64,000 nt of DNA from Coenobita brevimanus. Its lineage: Eukaryota; Arthropoda; Malacostraca; Decapoda; Coenobitidae. This document shows positions 41,141 through 52,720 of this stretch, one piece after another. A program made the translations under genes and the position numbers. Positions within the stretch are counted from its first letter, which is position 1. Every line of letters starts with the position of its first letter. The stretch lies in the NCBI GenBank assembly GCA_032717465.1, contig JAVRFU010000174.1, positions 111,554-175,553 of the forward strand, read 5' to 3'. Under the pieces are notes generated by a model. The model was not told where the DNA came from, made no database searches, and saw nothing but the letters and a program-made list of their open reading frames with translations.

Positions 41141-41817
41141 CCATGCTGCTAGAGCTTTGGCAACTTCCCTATGCAGTCCCCTATCCCTGAGGTCACACTC
41201 TTTTGACCTCATCCCAGCTCTTCTTTGGTCTGCCGCTCGCAACCCTACCCCCAACGTTTACACATCCCTTTCTGCGCCCAGTTGTCAGCTCCTATCCTTT
41301 CCACATGTCCAGACAATCTCAGTCAGCACCTCCTCATCACAACAACACACTCCAGTCCCATCCTTGCTCTCAACTCTTCAGTCATAAACCTAGCCCCCAA
41401 GGCCTCGCGTTCAGGGACGCACTGCACATCCACCCACTCATTGTCATTTCTGTATGTTTAAGCCTGCAAATATCCTCTTCCTTTGCTGCCCAAGTGTCAC
41501 TACCATACAGTATTGCACTCCTGGCACATGACACATACAGAGGTCCTTAGCACAGAGGGAAAGCTCTCTCAGTGTCAGGAGAGGCAACAGCTCACTGAAT
41601 TTCTTCCAACAACTCCTCACTCTAGCCACAGAGCTGGCTTCAGCCCCACCTCCAGCACATAACATGTCTTCCAAATAACAAAACTCTTCCACATACTCGA
41701 GAGACTCACCAACAAGGTCAGTCTCTCCATGCCTGACAAGCTTCACCTGCTCTCCCCATCACACGGCACACATGAAATCAGCATTATCTCGCGTCTACCT
41801 CTAGTACCACTACGTAT
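41141..41817 (-). mobile_element. LINE family C copy C5, 3' part
   Basis: Minus-strand frames give VEEFCYLEDMLCAGGGAEAS and RVRSCWKKFSELLPLLTLRE, then the reversed GLE-IG--MRRG and RGRPKK-like C-terminal region up to CCATGCTGCTAGAGCTTTGG. The element continues at 43950, beyond the inserted LINE D. Several frame breaks. Confidence 0.75.
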
Positions 41818-41824
41818 CTTATCA

Positions 41825-43942
41825 ATCAATCAATCATTTCCTGTGGCACCCTCTGGGATGCATAGGGCCTCGATGAACTCACACCACTACATCCTATCTT
41901 GTGCTAACTCCTCAAGATCTCCCCAACACTCATCTCCAGCTTCCCGTCTCATTGTCCTCACCCACGTCTCTTTTGGCCTTCCTCTACCTCTCCTACCAAG
42001 TGCCACCCACCCTGGTGTACCTCGTACTATTCCCTGTCTCCTATACACATGTCCTAGCCACTTCCATCGTGAGAACCTAACATATTCATCGACCGGCTGC
42101 ACTCCCGTTATTTCTCTAATTCTACTATTTGGTATCCTTTCCCACCACTTAACTCCTAATATTCTTCTAAGTGCTTTGTTTTCAAACACCAAGAATTTAT
42201 TTTCCATAGTCACTGTGCTGTACCAAGACTCGTGTCCATAAATTAAGATACTCCTAACCATTACCTTATAAAGTTTGATTTTTGTATGCACAGAAAAATT
42301 GTTATTATTCCAAATATTTTTAAGCATTCCCATTGCCTGATTAGCCTTCTTTAACCTTTCCTCGAATTCAAAGTTCAAAGAACCATCCTTAGCTAAATAA
42401 GTACCTAAATATTTAAACCTATCAGCTTGCTTTACAACCATACCTCCAATTACACATTCCTGCACATTTTCCATATTCATATTGATTATTTCAGTTTTTC
42501 CACAATTAATAACCAAACCCACCTTGCGACCTTCACTCACCAAACAGTCCAACACTCTCTGCATCTCTTCTGGCCCATCACAAATCAAAACTATATCATC
42601 TGCATAATCTAAATCCAAAAGTTTCCTGTTCTCTCCCCAAAGTATACCTGCACCGGTTTCTGTTCCAGCGCGTTTCATAATGTAATCAATGACCAATATA
42701 AATAGTAAAGGCGATAGAACACTACCTTGAATTACTCCAGACTTGACTTCAAACGAATCACTCAGACAACCATCAACCATCACTTTACAAAATGTGTCCT
42801 CATGCATGTTCATAATGACCCTCACAAACTCCTCTGGTATTCCATAATGTCTCATGATCTTCCCCATAGTCTCTCTCGAAACACTATCAAAAGCCTTTTC
42901 AAAATCAACAAAACAAAGACTTAACGGTACTCTCATTTCATTAACTTGCTACATCAAATGCCTAACTATAAAGATCTGATCATTGCAACCGCGTCCCTTT
43001 CTAAAACCAGCCTGTTCATCCCTCAGAATACCCTCAACCACTGGCTCCAACCTATTTAACAACACTCTACTGAAAACTTTCAAAGCTATCGGTGACAAAG
43101 AGATTCCCCTCCAATTACCACATTCACTCAGGTCTCCCTTCTTCGGAACTTTAAGAATTACACCATTCTTCCAAACTGATGGTAGTAACCCCGTTACCCA
43201 TATCTTATTGAATAGCTTGGTCAAGATCATTATTAATCTATCCCCCTCCACTTTAAACATTTCCGGAAATAAACCATCCTCCCCTGGTGCCTTATTATTC
43301 TTTAACTGTTTTACTGCTTTCTCCACTTCTGCAAGCCTCAACTCTCCTGTTTCTATATTTAATCTTCCTGAGCAGACGGTATATCCTCTTCTGGTGGTAT
43401 TGGTCTATTAAGAACTGTCTCAAAATGCTCTTTCCATCTGTTTTTAATATCTCCATCTTTGGTCAATAAATTTCCTTCCCTGTCTCTAACTGGTATTTCC
43501 TTGCATTTACCTGCATTACCACTCAGTTCTCTAATCGATTCATATGCTATTCTTTGACTCTGTCCATCATTTTTGTTTATTAAGATTTCAGTCTCTGCAA
43601 CCTTTTCATCCACACATCTTCTTTTATCTCTCCTAGCTAACCTTCTTACTTCTGAATTCAAACTCCAGTACGCAGCTCTTGCTAATTCAATCTCTCGTTC
43701 ATCAACGCATTGCATCTCACTCCTCAATTTAGCCTCACCTCTCTTTTTTATCATATCCCACGTTTCCTCTGATATCCATTTCTTTCTCCTGAATCTATGT
43801 CTCCTTCCAATCGTACATTCAGCAGTCTCATGCAAAACTTTGTTCACATCCTCCCACATCTCATCTACACTTCTCTCCCCCTCTTCCAACGTTTCCAACA
43901 CCAAAAACCTATTTCTGCATTCTAATCTGAATTCCTCACTCA
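41825..43942 (-). mobile_element. LINE family D, nested in LINE C, 7-bp TSD
   Basis: CTTATCA occurs at 41818-41824 and 43943-43949. The other LINE C copy (near 5080) has it once, at the same place, which proves the insertion. The 3' end on the minus strand is AGGCCCTATGCATCCCAGAG then GCCACAGGAAATGATTGATT, an (ATTG)n tail. The 5' end is truncated between endonuclease and RT. Confidence 0.9.
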
Positions 43943-43943
43943 C
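41887..43943 (-). pseudogene. LINE D linker and reverse transcriptase
   Basis: Minus strand: linker SEEFRLECRNRFLVLETLEE, HRFRRKKWISEETWDMIKKR and NRWKEHFETVLNRPIPPEED. A frameshift between about 43340 and 43360 follows. The RT has VEKAVKQLKNNKAPGEDGLF, VPKKGDLSECGNWRGISLSP, DEQAGFRKGRGCNDQIFIVR, a TAG near 42945, FVDFEKAFDSVSRETMGK, SGVIQGSVLSPLLFILVIDY, DYADDIVLICDGPEEMQ and DRFKYLGTYLAKDGSLNFE. The C-terminal part has WERIPNSRIREITG, SRWKWLGHVYRRQG and GRRGRGRPKETWVRTMRRE. YADD is intact. Two lesions and no endonuclease, so it is inactive. Frame quality suggests it is younger than its LINE C host. Confidence 0.9.
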
Positions 43944-43949
43944 TTATCA

Positions 43950-44085
43950 CAGACTGCACAAGATGGAATTACTTTCCACGCCCTTGTGGCAGATCTCACA
44001 TGGCCACTCTCCCTCTTCTTTGACAGTACTGCCACCAGCCCTATACACCATCACTTTAGTAATATCTGCATTTACTTTGAGCCCT
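43950..44085 (-). mobile_element. LINE family C copy C5, 5' continuation
   Basis: CAGACTGCACAAGATGGAAT then CCACGCCCTTGTGGCAGATC matches the Cys-rich block of copy C1 at 5085-5150 and continues to the CATTTACTTTGAGCCC region. Collinear with 41141-41817 once LINE D is removed. Confidence 0.8.
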
Positions 44086-44321
44086 TATGGTTATTCATGC
44101 TTACTGTATTTGTTACAGTACTTTTTCTTCCATGTTATCCCTACAATAAGTATTATTTTGAGCAGACCTATGTGTCTGTAGTGCCATGTGTTATTCTGTT
44201 ATTACTTGAGATGCTGAGTGTTGTAACTCATGTTTCTTTATTATGAGACCTTCCTGATCATGTGAAGGGATTACTTGCATTGGGAGGAATAGTTCTTCAT
44301 TATTCATATTAACTTCTAGCG

Positions 44322-44430
44322 AGTCCCAGTGTGGAGGTCGAAGTACCTGAGGGAGTCAAAGTTCAAGTGTGGAGGTCTAAGCACCAGTGAGTGAGTCAAG
44401 GTCCCAAGTGTGGAGGTCAAGGTCGGCAGT
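44322..44430 (+). repeat. Short tandem repeat, ~42-nt unit
   Basis: CAGTGTGGAGGTCGAAG, AAGTGTGGAGGTCTAAG and AAGTGTGGAGGTCAAGG recur with GAGTCAA between them. Three units. The rest of 44086-44944 shows no gene or repeat. Confidence 0.7.
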
Positions 44431-44944
44431 GGCAGAGGAAATTTGTGCTCAGAGGGACAATTATGAAGAAACACATTGGACTGGGACAGAGGAACTAAGT
44501 TTTGTGCATTTGATATTAGGACCATATAGGTATATATTTTTTGAACAATGTATTTACCTATTTGTGCCAACTGATTCATGTTTAATCTGTAAAGCAAGTA
44601 GCTGGGGAAGATTTCTACTTTTTGGTCTTGTTAATACACATTCCCTCCCACTCGAACCTTATTGTTTGTATAACCCTTGAGAACTGGTGGTGTAGAGCTT
44701 ACCTAGTAGTTTATTAATGTACAACTTTGAAGCATTCTGGGAAACTGCGAAGGTTGGGCTTGGGTTGGCCTAGTTGGAGACTGGCCCAGTCATTTTGGCA
44801 TGCTACCACTCTTAACTTGGCCACTTGAAATGTAATAATCGCAACTGAAGAGGCCGTTAATGGGAGAGAGTCTCCATCAATCTGAGTTCCTGACTGTTTC
44901 ATCACACATTGGTCATCAATAGTGACTTGTTTTCTACCCCTTTT

Positions 44945-45240
44945 GACCATGTAAAAGTCTGGATCGCAGAGGTGACAGTACATACCTTTTAGAACTCTCT
45001 CCATTACCTTCATTTTCTGGTCTAAAACTTTATGCCTCTATAATTTCTTCTTTCCAGGGCATCACCCTTCCCCTTGTAGACATTTACAATTACTGTACAC
45101 TCTTCAGCTAATCAACTAGGACAACACACTCAGTTATAATCGTATTTATCAGGTCAGTTACTAACCTTGCTTTTGTATCTCCTGAGGCTTTCAGTGTTTC
45201 AACAGTCAACCCAGACACACCTGGTGCCTTCCCCACCTGC
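44945..45240 (-). mobile_element. LINE C-like RT N-terminal fragment
   Basis: Minus strand: VGKAPGVSGLTVETLKASGD, then TDLINTIITE, a broken middle, and LDQKMKVMERVLKGM. This matches the start of RT domains of the family C type (GKA-G-SG, LDQ-MKV-ER). Followed by (ATT)n at 45241-45306. It may be the far 5' part of copy C5. Confidence 0.6.
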
Positions 45241-45539
45241 ATTATTATTATTATTGTTATTAGTATTATTATTATTACTGTATTATTATTAAATAATTAT
45301 TATCGGGAGCAGGGTGTAGTATGGTACCAGCCTGTGAGGGCAGTACTGTACTCTCAAGGAAGGCGGAAAAGCTGGTGATAGGGAGAGCTGGAGCTCCCCC
45401 TTGACATTTTTCAGTGTCACTAACATAGAGGGTAGGCCAGCATACTCTGCCAAACATTTTTGTAACTACCTGCTCTTCACTGCTATGCATGCACTTTATG
45501 CATCATACCCCATACCCTACAATGACACAGGTTGGTGCC

Positions 45540-45740
45540 AGTAAGGGCATGTGGCTGGAAAAGGACATCTAGGGGTTAGAACGCCCAGTCAGAATGACAT
45601 CCATGCATGGCTTTGTCCCCAAGAAGCAATTGGATTTTTTTTTTTTTTTAAACACCACCAAGGGATGTAGACAGGTCATCTACCCTTACATGTATTGGAC
45701 TAGGTTAGCCTAGCCACAGGATCCTACACCGTGAAAGAAG
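45540..45740 (+). mobile_element. SINE family C copy
   Basis: CATCTAGGGGTTAGAACGCC, GGCTTTGTCCCCAAG at the B-box position, a T-rich run, CACCACCAAGGGATGTAGAC, CTACCCTTACATGTATTGGA and TAGCCTAGCCACAGG. Parallel to 39190-39400 throughout. Confidence 0.6.
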
Positions 45741-45823
45741 TATGATGAGACTGTATTTTTTATGGTAATGATAATAGATATGTAAAGTATTGTATTCATC
45801 TAAGAACAGTAGTAGTAGGTGTA

Positions 45824-46135
45824 CAGTACAACCTTTCAGATCCAAAATGCCTAGGTCCAAAGGCTTTATGCAAAATGGAACATTTTGGAAAGTGGAATCA
45901 TAATGGCAGCTGTGAGAAATGACTTGTGAAACAAATAATGTAGTCAAGGCAATTGAGAACAATAAGTAAACTGAAGCACTTGCATTAGTAACTTATTATC
46001 TGCTCTTAAACATGTCCACAAAAGAACTCAGTCTTCAGTTATACCTTGAATGTGTGAGGACATGATATCAACACCCCTCTATATCATGAAAAAATATTTT
46101 GGAAATTGGATGTTCGGATTTGGCAGGTTGTACTG
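45824..46135. mobile_element. 312-bp pogo-type MITE
   Basis: Inverted ends CAGTACAACCTTTCAGATCC (45824-45843) and the complement of CAGTACAACCTGCCAAATCC (46116-46135). TA precedes the left end, but AA follows the right end. Secondary paired words (AAAATGGAACATTTTGGAAA near 45875) lie inside. Non-coding. Confidence 0.7.
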
Positions 46136-46424
46136 AACCAGCAGTAGTAACCATAGGCTTGTCTGAATGTGAATTTGGTGGACTGCTGGCGCCAAAACTG
46201 GTCTGGGGGAAAAAGAGGGTGGTGAGGGACATAATTTTGTATTACTTTGTACTGTAGTTAAGCCACATGATTATATCAGTCCCACCACACGAAGGAGTCC
46301 CTCTTAGCACCATGTGTACAGTACGAAAGACTCCTTAGGCAGACTTGTGTTAAAGAGAACAAGTAATGATCAGAATACACTTGCAGAGTTACTAAACAGT
46401 GGACACCAAACATAGCCCAAAGTC

Positions 46425-46650
46425 CTTTCATCCATCCATCTATCATCCAATCCTACATTGCCCAATAAGGAGCATAGGAGCCGGGGGCTAGGCAGTTGGT
46501 CGCGACATTTAAGATGAGAGTGACCAGCCTCACTCATCCCTGAGTGGCATTACATGAGCAATCAACCCCAACCACCCCTAGGATATAAACCTTAACTGGC
46601 TCAATCCGACTGGAGCACAATAATTACCCATTAAACCACCAGGTGCCTGG
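46425..46650 (-). mobile_element. SINE family B, 3' half
   Basis: Reversed tail CATCCATCTATCATCCAATC, then CTAGGCAGTTGGTCGCGACA, AACCACCCCTAGGATATAAA over the B box, and ACCATTAAACCACCAGG over the A box. The body is absent, so this copy begins almost at the tRNA-like module. Confidence 0.75.
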
Positions 46651-46659
46651 TCCTTTCAT

Positions 46660-46790
46660 ATCATATATTAAGGCTACAACATGCTTGCATGCATTGTCCT
46701 TGGCCAATTAATGGTGGCTCTCCACACTTCTCAATGTCTGGAAGCCTCCCTATTCAGTCTCTTATCCCTTCAAGGATCACTTTACTGGTA
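46660..46790 (-). mobile_element. LINE family C, 3' fragment
   Basis: AGGCTACAACATGCTTGCAT, GGCCAATTAATGGTGGCTCT and TCAGTCTCTTATCCCTTCAA: the reversed LINE C terminus and last codons. Confidence 0.65.
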
Positions 46791-46987
46791 TAAAATATCA
46801 TGTCAGTTGTACAGTGTACAGTACTATGATGTTAGAATATGTTATGATGAATATTTGTATGTGTAAATAAGCAGTTAGGCTGTTTGCACCATGTTCTTCA
46901 ACTAACTAATTCAGTGCACTGGGGGACACTAGTGCATACGAGATTTCTTGGCACCTCTTCCTTACTCATTTACTTTACATATTGCTA

Positions 46988-47195
46988 GCAGCCATGGCTC
47001 AGTGCGTTAGAACGCTCCGCACTGACCGAAGGGTCGGAGGATCGAATCCACCCAAGGGTCATTGGTAGACATCAGGAAGGGCATCCGGTCATAAAATGCT
47101 ACACTCTCCAGTCCAAAAGTCCTTTACCCAAGGGCAACGCCTTAGCCCTTCGGGGATACCTGGCATAAAACCAAATTATTATTATATTATATTTT
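46988..47195 (+). mobile_element. tRNA-derived SINE (family D) with (ATT)n tail
   Basis: A box TGGCTCAGTGCG (46995-47006) and B box GGATCGAATCC (47039-47049) are spaced as in a tRNA. Then GACATCAGGAAGGGCATCCG, CAACGCCTTAGCCCTTCGGG, ATAAAACC and ATTATTATTAT. The AGGAAGGGCATCCGGTC phrase resembles a tail shared with RTE-type LINEs. It is not a tRNA gene: the acceptor stem does not pair. Confidence 0.75.
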
Positions 47196-47205
47196 ATTAT
47201 ACCAC

Positions 47206-47357
47206 AGTCTCTCTATCTGTCTATTGCCAGACACCATAATCCCTTAAGGGGTGGCCATTTGACTTTGAGTTATTTGTTTTAAGGGGAGGGGCACTAACCC
47301 TCCACCAACCCACTTGTTCACACGTAGGGAGCACGTATGGTTTGGTTATATGGTTAC
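47206..47357 (-). mobile_element. SINE family A, 3' part
   Basis: CTATCTGTCTATTGCCAGAC through the reversed family A module to GGTTATATGGTTACA. Truncated before the shared core. Confidence 0.75.
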
Positions 47358-47384
47358 AGAAGCATCAGAAAACCCAAAATTTGT

Positions 47385-47505
47385 ATGAGTGATGGGGTAT
47401 CTGCTGGAGAAAGGGCAGCCTGATGGCAGAGGACAGAGTGACATGAAGGCAGTTCATTTGTGGCCACCCCTTCTGGGATTAAGGTATCTGGCCATAAATA
47501 GACAT
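47385..47505 (+). mobile_element. LINE family A, 3' terminus
   Basis: GCAGCCTGATGGCAGAGGAC, TTCATTTGTGGCCACCCCTT and GGGATTAAGGTATCTGGCCA then TAAATAGACA. Old copy of the last ~110 nt. Confidence 0.7.
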
Positions 47506-49210
47506 GTACAGTATAGAACACCTGTACTTGTTAGATTAATCAACTTGCAGCCCACATTACAGAGTGGAGTCAGCAGTAGTACAGAAGGATCGGATATGTT
47601 ATGTCACCATGACATGGCTTGGAAATTATCATTTGATGATCCTTATCCATAACATAAATCCTCTTTATAAGTCTGGGATGCATGCAGGCAAATTTCTGCT
47701 TTAAGTGAAGTACCTTAGAGATGTGTTAGATTCATGAGGAGGGCTAAAAAGCCAAAGGCAAATCTAAAACAACAGAACAAAGCAACTTTATGAAGAATGA
47801 CAAGCAATTTTAACAGGAAAAAAGGTGTTATTTATCAGCAGTGTATTTTGAAAGTTTTCAAGGAAACAAAAATTGTTACATACAGTCTGTTTCATGACAG
47901 TAAAAAAAAAGAAAATCTTATGCAGTCCTTTAGTACCCCTTGAGAAGCGTAGGAGTACGAGGCTAGTGTTTTCAGTCCAGACATTTAATGGCAGAGTGAC
48001 CATTGGTTCATGTATATCTGATCTGATCTTGTTTCTCCTGATTTACAGTATGAGTTGAATGGAAAAGTTTGTAATATTTTCAAACATTGCTGCCTGATAT
48101 GGGAAAAGTTCTGATAATTTAGCGTGATCCCTGACTTATGAGAGGACTGGCTAAATGTATGATACAGTATAAAAAAATTGTACAATATATACTTTCAGAT
48201 GGATTTATGATCCGTTTTCCGCCATAGCTGTGATTTCTTTTTTTCAAGTTGGATGAGGAGAAAAGAGAACTGAATTTAACCCATGTCTCTTAGTTATGAG
48301 ATGAAATTGATCCTAAGTCTGTTGTGAATCCCTCATAAGATTTATAGCCCTTAACCCCATGTACCCCATAAGAATTAAAGTAAGGTGGAATGGGTTAAAC
48401 TGTGGTAATATTGAGCTGGTTAAATTAAATGTTATATGTAGTAAGTTAAGTCTAGTAGGTTAAGCTAAGTACAGTAAGTTGAGTGTTGTAGGTTAAAGCA
48501 AATAAGTTAGAATGAGTATATTAATTCTATTATGTTAAATCAAGTAGAGTTCATTAAGCCACTGTGATTCAGAAGATCAGATCTGCCAGGCATTGGCTTT
48601 GAGACTTGACCCATCAGAGTGAGGGTCATACTGAAGGAGTTAAATAAATCAATTAATCTTGTACCCCGTTCCCTGTGGCCACAAGAGAATTTTCTCATAA
48701 GCCCTTCAGAATTACTGTATTATGTAGCTATATCAATTTTCAGAAGTTTTGACATTTTTGAGGCAATCATTCTACCTCCTGACTGTATTTCACTTACTGT
48801 TCAATTTTAAGGTCTTTTAGTAATGGCTTTTATGTAACATTTCTTCATGCTGCTGTTTCCTTTTCATTGCCATTTCTTCTTGATTCCATTTCATTATATA
48901 ATTCAGTGTCATGGCCTGTATTACTTGGCAATTGGAGTTTGTTATGTAGTTCATTTTTGGGGGGCCAGGGCGTAATTTGATAATGGTAGATTAAACATAA
49001 TATTGGCCATAATTTTTCCTGAATATCTTGCACCTCAAAATTTGCCAATGAACCCCTGCATAAAACTTCCAGCATTTAATCAGATAATCATAGTACTGTA
49101 TGAGTTACTAATATTCATGAAATTCACCCTGTTTTACCTCAAAGCTTATGTGTGGTTGCTATGACCCTTCTGGCTCAATAGTCAATATGGAGAGGAGAAG
49201 GTTTTATTGT
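47506..49210. other. Unassigned 1.7 kb, low-complexity patch
   Basis: No gene or family shared within the window. Around 48420-48545 the words AGTAAGTTAAG, AGTAGGTTAAGC and TGTAGGTTAAAG recur irregularly every 14-20 bases. AT-rich elsewhere. Confidence 0.4.
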
Positions 49211-49278
49211 AGGAGGCGATTTGTTTGTGGCCACCCCAAACGGGATTGAGGCGTCTGGCAATAGATAGAAAGATAGAA
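49211..49278 (+). mobile_element. LINE family A, terminal 68 nt
   Basis: AGGAGGCGATTTGTTTGTGG, CCACCCCAAACGGGATTGAG and GCGTCTGGCAATAGATAGA match copies A1/A2 closely: a very short but young 5'-truncated insertion. Confidence 0.85.
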
Positions 49279-49414
49279 TATAGCCAGCTCTATTGCCTGG
49301 TGATATTGGTGCCACCATGTCAAAGCATCCCTCTACAGTATCAACCAGAACCTAATTCTCAATGTAAAGAAGGTTGAGGTATGATTCAGCAACAGGTAAG
49401 AAAAAATAAATAGG

Positions 49415-49525
49415 TGAGTTGGGGGGAGGGGAGTCAAATGGTGGGTGACAGAGTGACTTGGAGGCGTTTTGTCTGCGGCCACCCTTTGCTGGATTAGGGC
49501 GTCGGGCTATAGATAGATAGATAGA
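49415..49525 (+). mobile_element. LINE family A, terminal ~110 nt
   Basis: GGGGAGTCAAATGGTGGGTG, GACTTGGAGGCGTTTTGTCT, GGATTAGGGCGTCGGGCTAT and AGATAGATAGATAG. More diverged than its neighbour at 49211, so a separate insertion. Confidence 0.8.
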
Positions 49526-50194
49526 AAATATATAAAGAACTATCAACAGTACATCATGGTTAGTGAAATGACCCACACATATACATTCAGATGGTTGTAA
49601 TGACATAACTTGTTTTAATATGAGGGACCTGGGTCACTCATACAATTCAAATACCAGTTTGTGGTTGCTTAGAATGAGTCCTAGTTGTAAGGAAGGAGTA
49701 AGTCTCCTGGGTTACCATTCATACTGACAGCCAGGCTAACAACAATTGGCCATCAGCTCAATTACAAGAGATTAGGAATTTATGTTAGGATAGAATTAAT
49801 GCTCTGTAGGCAATTTTGATCACCTTAGGAGTTCCCTTCACACAGTCTCTCTTCATGTGATATCTCCTTGGTTACTAGTCTTATCATCTGTGCAGTCTTG
49901 CCACACTTGCCATCAACTAATCTGAAAGGGTTGGAGATCTCTCAGGCTAGAAAAAATAACTTGTAGACAGTTTTAATAATCTTCAGAGACCCCATTAGCC
50001 ATTGTTTCCTCTGGTAGAACTAGGCCAGTAAGCAAGTTTAATCTCCTTTGGAAGAGTCTCCAAGTAGTAAAGAAGTTGATCAAGGCTTTAGCCACTCCAG
50101 TTCATGTACTCTTTCCTAAGCTGAATGATATTACTTAGAATTAACAGGATTAAAATACAATACCAGATGCAAAGACCCATGGATTAAGTATTTT
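49526..50194. other. Unassigned stretch
   Basis: No gene or repeat recognised. Confidence 0.35.
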
Positions 50195-50535
50195 ATTTCA
50201 GTTTTTTCCCCTTCGTTCTTTCCTCGTCTTTCTGCCTACGGGTGACTTTACGCTTCCAATTCTGTCTTGCATTCCTTCATTCTTTCCTCTTCCTTCTGCC
50301 TGTGGGTGACTTTACACTGAGTGACAAGCCAAGTGGTTTCCTGTACACCAGGAAACCATAAGCCGGTGAAGGTTCATATCCAAGGGATGATTGGGGTTTA
50401 TTGCTCACTTAATGCCTCTCGGGGATGAGTGAGATTGGTCTCTCTCATCTTAAATGTCAGGACCAACTGCCTAGCCCCGGGCTCCTACGCGCCTCATGGG
50501 GCAACGTAGGATTGGATGATGGATGGATGGATGGA
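50195..50535 (+). mobile_element. SINE family B, core-deleted copy
   Basis: C/T block with two GTGACTTTAC words (CTACGGGTGACTTTACGCTT, CTGTGGGTGACTTTACACTG), TGGTTTCCTGTACACCAGGA core, then a jump to AGCCGGTGAAGGTTCATATC (B box GGTTCATATCC). It ends GGATTGGATGATGGATGGAT. The A box has been deleted with about 80 nt. Confidence 0.75.
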
Positions 50536-50635
50536 TTTCAGTTTTAACCACACACTTGAAAGATGAACTGATTTTATTCATGCTTCCTTCAGATGATATT
50601 CAGCATGGGAAAGACTTTGAACTGGAGGGGTTATA

Positions 50636-51060
50636 TCGTATCATTTATGAAGGTTCCAACATGCTTGCATGCATTGGCTTTGGTCACCTAATGGCGACTT
50701 TCCATGCTGCTCGATTGCAGTAGCTCAGTAGTAGCGCTTGCTCTTCACAACCATAAAGTTGACAGTTCGAGCCCCCACCAGGGTAGCGTATACGAGGTCT
50801 CTCCTTGCCCTTCAGAGCTATGTGGTCCATTGGTCTAGCTGGTTGCGATTAGTCCTCTGGCAACCTCTGTGATCAGCCTCCTATCCCTGATGTCACACTA
50901 TATGACCTTGTTCCAAGCCATTTTCTGTGTCCAGTTGCCATCCTCCATCCTTTCAACATGCCCCATCATTCAATCTACCCCTTCTTATTACAGCACTGAT
51001 ACAATACTCTTCAGTCACGTTCTTCCTCCATTAATCCCTTTAATACAGTACTATATGTCT
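50636..51060 (-). mobile_element. LINE family C, 3' fragment split by a SINE
   Basis: AGGTTCCAACATGCTTGCAT and GTCACCTAATGGCGACTTTC precede the insertion. CTCTGGCAACCTCTGTGATC, CTATCCCTGATGTCACACTA and CCATCCTTTCAACATGCCCC follow it. Decayed. Confidence 0.7.
50713..50862 (+). mobile_element. tRNA-derived SINE (family E) inside LINE C
   Basis: A box TAGCTCAGTAG (50721-50731) and B-box-like AGTTCGAGCC (50764-50773). The remainder, with GTATACGAGGTCTCTCCTTG and CTGGTTGCGATTAGTCC, interrupts the LINE C sequence. CGATT at both edges may be a short TSD. Confidence 0.65.
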
Positions 51061-52604
51061 GTCTCAAGTTAGATATGATGGTCTGGTGGTAGAAATAGAT
51101 AGTAAAATGAGAATATAACTACATCTTTTGGATTACAGGGCACAAACTGCTCCAATGATTAGCCTTTATTCTTGCTAATTTATGACTGTTATTCAGCTTG
51201 GGTAAGACTTTTCAAACTGGAAGGGTCACATTACAACCTTCAGGAACCTGTTCAGTAGGAAAGTAATTAAAGGTTGATAGGAGGAGAGATTTTGGACTGA
51301 AGGGGTTAGGGACAGGCTTCATTAAGCCATTCTTGTTACCTTTAAACTATGTTAATCAACATAGGAGAGACTTTTCAAACTTGGAGTCCCATATGACATT
51401 CTTTAACATGTGTAGGAGAGACACTGGATAAAGCCTGATTGGAGATATAGTATATTGAACTGGAAGGACTGCATACCTTACATCCTTCATTAACCATTGC
51501 TGCTACCTTTAAATAAGAATTATCATACTGAAGGTAATTACTAGCAGCCTTCATTAACATATTACTGTACTGTAATTAGGAGAGAGGTTTCATAAGTTGA
51601 TTGGAAGTCAGGAGACAGCAGGAATATACCATTACTGTTGAGGGGGATGAATTTATGTGTAGGCTATGATATAGGAAGCATATCTCAGAATATGGATGTA
51701 CAAGGTCACTCATATCTTGTATAGTACTTACACTTTCAGATTTGATAGCTTTTCCTTTTGTAATCTTTACTGAATGATGCAATCAGTTCATGATTACACA
51801 TTATATAATCTCAGACTTCATCTGTGTCATTGTAGTTGGCTCACCTTGACAAATTTTAGTCCTTCTGCTGCTTAGTTCCTGTATCTAAGTGGCAGAATAA
51901 GACAGTATTATGGTTTTGCATCCTCCCCATAGATCATTGTGATTTGCATGATAATCTAGTCTTTATCTCTAGAAACAGCTCAGCATTCAAGGTGGAGAGA
52001 TGCCAGGTTTTTGTCAGTTTAGGGTGGACATGTAGTCTATATAGTTTGTCTTTATTGTTTTATGTATTCATTATTATTATTATTATTATTTACTGTGGAT
52101 CAGATTTAGCGATTCATCTCTTCCGTTTATAAATCGGTACAACAGATAGGCTTTCATTCTCTAGTTCGCACGGAAAGTATGACCAATGAGTACTGTACTG
52201 TCTTCCTGTGCAGTGTATATTTTGTCATTTGTACTCTCATTATAAGTTTCATTAAAGAATTTGTATCATATGTTTAGTTTCTGTGTCACTCAGTGTGTTA
52301 AGTTTATGTAATATATGGTTAATCGTTTAAGTCTTGCCGTTGGATAGCAGACGTAAGTTCCAGTTTTTACTTTCTCCCTTTATATAAGTAACAACTGCTC
52401 TATATTCTTTCCATAGCACTTGTTCATGATTAGCATTAAACTGCAGGCTTAGGTATTCCAAGTAGCTCAGGAAATTTCGAGATATCTCCTCCTAAAGCGA
52501 CATTAATAGGTACATGAAAATTTAGTTTAGTCTATGCATGTTGTTCAATTTCCCATTTTTTGTAAACATGTAAAGAAATAAAATACAGTAGAAGTTTTAG
52601 CCGC
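51061..52604. other. Unassigned 1.5 kb
   Basis: No family or gene recognised. A small (ATT)n at 52070-52090. Recurrent phrases such as CTTTTCAAACTGGAAGGG and TTTTGGACTGAAGGGGTTAG hint at an old shared repeat. Confidence 0.35.
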
Positions 52605-52720
52605 TAACCTTGTGGGGCCGCGGCAGCAGGGTCAGCATGGTACTGGCCTGGTAATCGGGAAGACCTGGGTTCAAGTCCCGGTGTGATAGAGGTTTCTTTA
52701 AAATGTGGCTGAGGGAAGTT
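52605..52720 (+). mobile_element. tRNA-derived SINE (family F)
   Basis: The phrase CCTGGTAATCGGGAAGACCT followed by GGGTTCAAGTCCCGG reproduces an anticodon arm and T arm. The B box GGTTCAAGTCC is at 52668-52678. The A-box region (GGCAGCAGGGTCAGCATGG) is imperfect. Downstream GAGGTTTCTTTAAAATG and then a CA-rich minisatellite. Confidence 0.65.

Noticed and set aside
46988..47060. tRNA gene
   Set aside because: A and B boxes are present, but the acceptor stem does not pair and a SINE tail follows.
48420..48545. Interstitial telomeric TTAGG repeats
   Set aside because: The words are AGTAGGTTAAG-like with irregular 14-20-nt spacing, not TTAGG arrays.
52605..52690. tRNA gene
   Set aside because: T arm and anticodon-like arm are present, but the D arm and acceptor are degenerate; it fits a SINE.
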